Assembly: GCA_902490055.1 (NCBI GenBank)
Contig: CABUCP010000101.1
Location: 1 to 8,818 of the forward strand
DNA from: an uncultured Klebsiella sp.
Lineage (GTDB): Bacteria > Pseudomonadota > Gammaproteobacteria > Enterobacterales > Enterobacteriaceae
Reading direction: 5' to 3'
DNA length: 8,818 nt
Shown here: positions 6,760 through 8,818 of the stretch, in pieces
Position numbering within the stretch: the stretch's first letter is position 1
Layout: every line of letters begins with the position of its first letter
Notes under the pieces: model-generated
What the model saw: only the letters and a program-made list of their open reading frames with translations
Database searches by the model: none
Told to the model about the DNA's origin: nothing
Translations under genes and position numbers: made by a program

Positions 6760-8001
6760 GTGAAGATTTATTTGGTCGGTGGTGCAGTACGAGATGCGTT
6801 ATTAGGACTACCGGTCAAAGACAGAGACTGGGTGGTGGTTGGCGCCACGCCCCAACAGTTGCTCGACGCGGGCTACCAGCAGGTGGGCCGCGATTTTCCC
6901 GTGTTCCTTCACCCGGAAAGCCGTGAAGAGTACGCTCTCGCGCGTACCGAACGTAAATCTGGTTCCGGCTATACCGGTTTCACCTGTTATGCCGCCGCCG
7001 ACGTCACCCTTGAGCAAGACCTGCTGCGCCGCGATCTGACCATTAACGCGCTGGCTCAGGACGCTGACGGCCAGATTTATGACCCGTACGGCGGTCAGGC
7101 CGATTTGCGTCAGCGCCTGCTGCGCCACGTCTCCCCTGCTTTTAGCGAAGATCCGCTGCGCGTGCTGCGCGTGGCGCGTTTTGCCGCCCGCTATGCCCAT
7201 CTTGGTTTTCGCATCGCCGATGAAACCATGGCGCTGATGCGCGCGATGGCTGACGCCGGCGAACTGGCGCATCTGACGCCTGAGCGGGTTTGGAAAGAGA
7301 CGGAAAATGCGCTCAGCACCCGCAACCCGCAGGTCTTTTTCCAGACCCTGCGCGACTGCCATGCGCTGAAGGTGCTGTTCCCGGAAATCGACGCGCTGTA
7401 CGGCGTCCCTGCGCCAGCGAAATGGCATCCGGAGATCGACACCGGCGTGCATACTTTGATGACGCTGACCATGGCGGCAATGCTGTCGCCGGAAATTGAC
7501 GTCCGTTTCGCGACCCTGTGCCACGACCTTGGCAAAGGGCTAACGCCAAAAGAATTCTGGCCGCGCCATCACGGGCACGGCCCGGCGGGCGTCAAGCTGG
7601 TGGAACAAATTTGCAGCCGCCTGCGGGTGCCGAACGATATCCGCGACCTGGCAAGGCTGGTGGCGGAATTTCACGATCTGATTCATACCCTGCCAATCCT
7701 GCAGCCGAAAACCATCGTAAAGCTGTTTGATAGCATCGATGCCTGGCGTAAACCGCAGCGCGTGCAGCAAATCGCCCTCACCAGCGAAGCCGACGTCCGC
7801 GGGCGCACCGGTTTTGAATCCTGCGATTATCCGCAGGGACGCCTGCTGCTTGAGGCCTGGGAAGTGGCGCAGTCGGTCTCCACCAAAGAAGTGGTGGCGG
7901 CGGGCTTTAAAGGGCCGGAGATTCGCGAAGAGCTGACGCAGCGCAGAATTACCGCCGTCGCGCAGTGGAAAGAACAACGTTGCCCCCAGCCGCAAGGCTG
8001 A
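6760..8001 (+). CDS. cca: CCA tRNA nucleotidyltransferase with HD phosphohydrolase domain (multifunctional CCA protein)
   Basis: This enzyme adds or repairs the 3' CCA end of tRNAs from CTP and ATP without a template. In the E. coli type, a C-terminal HD domain adds metal-dependent phosphatase, phosphodiesterase and 2'-nucleotidase activities. From the GTG start it has 413 residues; E. coli Cca has 412. Numbering from GTG, the class II head shows VGGAVRD (6-12), with G8 and R11 for nucleotide binding, and catalytic D21 and D23 in KDRDW (20-24). RRDLTINA (90-97) and [10 protein letters not shown] (131-140) follow, placing R91, R137 and R140 where the E. coli enzyme binds nucleotide. The HD motif is CHDLGKG (254-260; H255, D256), followed by HHGHGPAG (270-277). 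GTG is chosen because GGGAG lies 8 nt upstream and the family begins MKIYLVGG; E. coli cca also starts with GTG. It is convergent with uppP, with an 11-nt gap. Confidence 0.97.
   Translation: MKIYLVGGAVRDALLGLPVKDRDWVVVGATPQQLLDAGYQQVGRDFPVFLHPESREEYALARTERKSGSGYTGFTCYAAADVTLEQDLLRRDLTINALAQDADGQIYDPYGGQADLRQRLLRHVSPAFSEDPLRVLRVARFAARYAHLGFRIADETMALMRAMADAGELAHLTPERVWKETENALSTRNPQVFFQTLRDCHALKVLFPEIDALYGVPAPAKWHPEIDTGVHTLMTLTMAAMLSPEIDVRFATLCHDLGKGLTPKEFWPRHHGHGPAGVKLVEQICSRLRVPNDIRDLARLVAEFHDLIHTLPILQPKTIVKLFDSIDAWRKPQRVQQIALTSEADVRGRTGFESCDYPQGRLLLEAWEVAQSVSTKEVVAAGFKGPEIREELTQRRITAVAQWKEQRCPQPQG
7596..7603 (+). other. Chi octamer GCTGGTGG
   Basis: This is an exact copy of the E. coli-type Chi sequence, recognised by RecBCD during double-strand break repair. 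It lies inside cca, where it encodes part of K-L-V-E at residues 279-282. A second copy starts exactly 60 bp further on. Confidence 0.7.
7656..7663 (+). other. Chi octamer GCTGGTGG, second copy
   Basis: This is an exact Chi sequence in the same orientation as the copy at 7596. It lies inside cca at the codons for R-L-V-A (299-302). By eye I found no Chi on the minus strand of this window. Confidence 0.7.
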
Positions 8002-8004
8002 GGG
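7984..8004. other. Hairpin spanning the cca stop codon and the convergent cca-uppP gap
   Basis: CAGCC (7987-7991) and GGCTG (7996-8000) close a GCAA loop on the plus strand. With A8001 bulged, three more G-C pairs extend the stem (7984-7986 with 8002-8004). The cca stop codon TGA (7999-8001) is part of the structure. On the minus strand the same sequence forms a stem just past the uppP stop. Neither side has a proper U-tract, so it is not a standard intrinsic terminator. It may act as a 3'-end barrier or transcription pause for both convergent genes. Confidence 0.4.
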
Positions 8005-8012
8005 CGCGGGCC

Positions 8013-8818
8013 TTAGAAGAAGACCACGTAGACGGCTGCCGCGACGATAAAGCGGTAGATAGCGAACGGAATAAACGAAATACGTTTAATTAACTGCAGG
8101 AAGGTTTTAATCGCGATCAGCGCCACGATGAACGCCATGATAAAGCCGACGGCGAACATCGGGATATCGCCCGCGTTAAGGAAGCCGATGCTCTTGTAGA
8201 CGTCCAGCACGGTAGCGCCCATCATCATCGGCACCGCCAGCAGGAAAGAGAACTCGGAGGCCGCATAACGGCTAACGCCCATCAGCATGCCGCCGGAAAT
8301 GGTCGCCCCGGAGCGGGAAAAGCCCGGCCACAGCGCCAGACACTGAAAGCAGCCGATGGCGAACGCCTGGCGATAGGTCATATCGTCAATCCCTACCGCG
8401 CGCGGCTGTTTCGGTTTGAACAGCTCAGCGGCAATCAGCAGGAAGCCGCCGACGATCAGCGCGTACATCACGTTAACCGGGTTGAACAACGATTTGATCA
8501 GGTCATGAAATACCAGCCCCAGCACCACCGCCGGGATCATGCCTAACAGGATATGAATCAGCGATAAGCGCCCGCTGCCTTCACCTTCATGTACCGGAGG
8601 TCTGCCAAAATGAATGCCGATCAGACCAAACAGGCGACGCCAGAACACCACGACGACGGCCAGAATAGAGCCTAATTGAATGACAACTTCAAATGTATTT
8701 GCGGTATCGCCTTCAAAACCAAGGAGATGGCCGACAATAATCATATGACCAGTACTGGAAACAGGTAAAAACTCCGTCAATCCTTCAACCACACCCAATA
8801 TTGCCGCTATCAGCAGCG
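8013..8818 (-). CDS. uppP: Undecaprenyl-diphosphatase, 5' end cut by the window edge
   Basis: UppP (BacA) is an inner-membrane phosphatase that turns undecaprenyl diphosphate into the monophosphate lipid carrier used again for peptidoglycan, LPS O-antigen and other surface polymers. Overproduction gives bacitracin resistance. The frame stays open to the right edge. The visible 267 residues plus a partial Ser codon align with E. coli UppP from residue 7, so only about six codons lie outside. An in-frame TTG at 8796-8798 is therefore internal, not the start. In full-length (273) numbering the catalytic elements are [14 protein letters not shown] (17-30; E17, E21, H30) and [13 protein letters not shown] (170-182; R174). 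The rest is a series of hydrophobic membrane segments ending [12 protein letters not shown], with TAA at 8013-8015. It is convergent with cca, with only 11 nt between the stop codons. Confidence 0.97.
   Translation of the reverse strand, partial: LLIAAILGVVEGLTEFLPVSSTGHMIIVGHLLGFEGDTANTFEVVIQLGSILAVVVVFWRRLFGLIGIHFGRPPVHEGEGSGRLSLIHILLGMIPAVVLGLVFHDLIKSLFNPVNVMYALIVGGFLLIAAELFKPKQPRAVGIDDMTYRQAFAIGCFQCLALWPGFSRSGATISGGMLMGVSRYAASEFSFLLAVPMMMGATVLDVYKSIGFLNAGDIPMFAVGFIMAFIVALIAIKTFLQLIKRISFIPFAIYRFIVAAAVYVVFF

Noticed and set aside
6808..7524. 238-codon minus-strand ORF antisense to cca
   Set aside because: It lies wholly inside cca, whose reading frame is conserved with all catalytic residues. 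The antisense product is low-complexity and Arg/Gln/His-rich.
8796..8798. TTG as the start of uppP
   Set aside because: The frame continues upstream to the window edge with codons matching residues 7-12 of E. coli UppP, so the TTG encodes an internal leucine.
1..8818. A novel defence, mobile or biosynthetic system
   Set aside because: Every substantial ORF is a recognised core enterobacterial gene in the expected order. No transposase, integrase, CRISPR repeat, toxin-antitoxin pair, attachment site or compositional break was seen on either strand.

Overview
The window looks like ordinary chromosome from an enterobacterium (Enterobacterales, Gammaproteobacteria). All six genes read as intact orthologues of Escherichia coli core genes, in the order I recall for E. 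coli K-12 (hldE, glnE, ygiF, ygiM, cca, uppP). The DNA is GC-rich with GC-rich third codon positions, and the proteins differ from my memory of the E. coli ones by scattered substitutions. This suggests a relative such as Klebsiella, Raoultella or Enterobacter. The genus is an inference made without a database search.

Layout. Positions 1-218 hold an AT-rich spacer with no convincing gene, a possible small leader ORF at the left edge, and two tandem hairpins. The outer hairpin is a good intrinsic terminator for the leftward operon. Positions 219-5865 carry a tightly packed minus-strand operon read ygiF, glnE, hldE: inorganic triphosphatase, glutamine synthetase adenylyltransferase/adenylyl-removase, and the bifunctional heptose kinase/adenylyltransferase for LPS inner core. 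The 58-nt glnE-hldE gap holds an extended -10 promoter candidate that could uncouple hldE from the operon. Positions 5866-6077 are a divergent control region with one promoter candidate for each direction. Positions 6078-8001 are a plus-strand pair: ygiM (exported SH3b protein with a C-terminal membrane anchor) and cca (tRNA CCA-adding enzyme). From 8013 to the right edge is minus-strand uppP (bacA, undecaprenyl-diphosphatase), convergent with cca and missing only its first few codons.

Functional themes are the cell envelope (hldE makes the LPS heptose donor, uppP recycles the lipid carrier, ygiM is a membrane-anchored envelope protein), nitrogen control (glnE) and tRNA or polyphosphate chemistry (cca, ygiF). 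I found no mobile element, CRISPR array, defence locus, prophage, rRNA or tRNA gene, and no frameshifted or truncated gene apart from the window-edge cut in uppP. I do not think the window contains an undescribed system. The observations most worth a second look are small: a chain of overlapping mini-ORFs leading into the ygiM start codon, a promoter embedded in the glnE stop codon, and repeat structure between the divergent ygiF and ygiM promoters.
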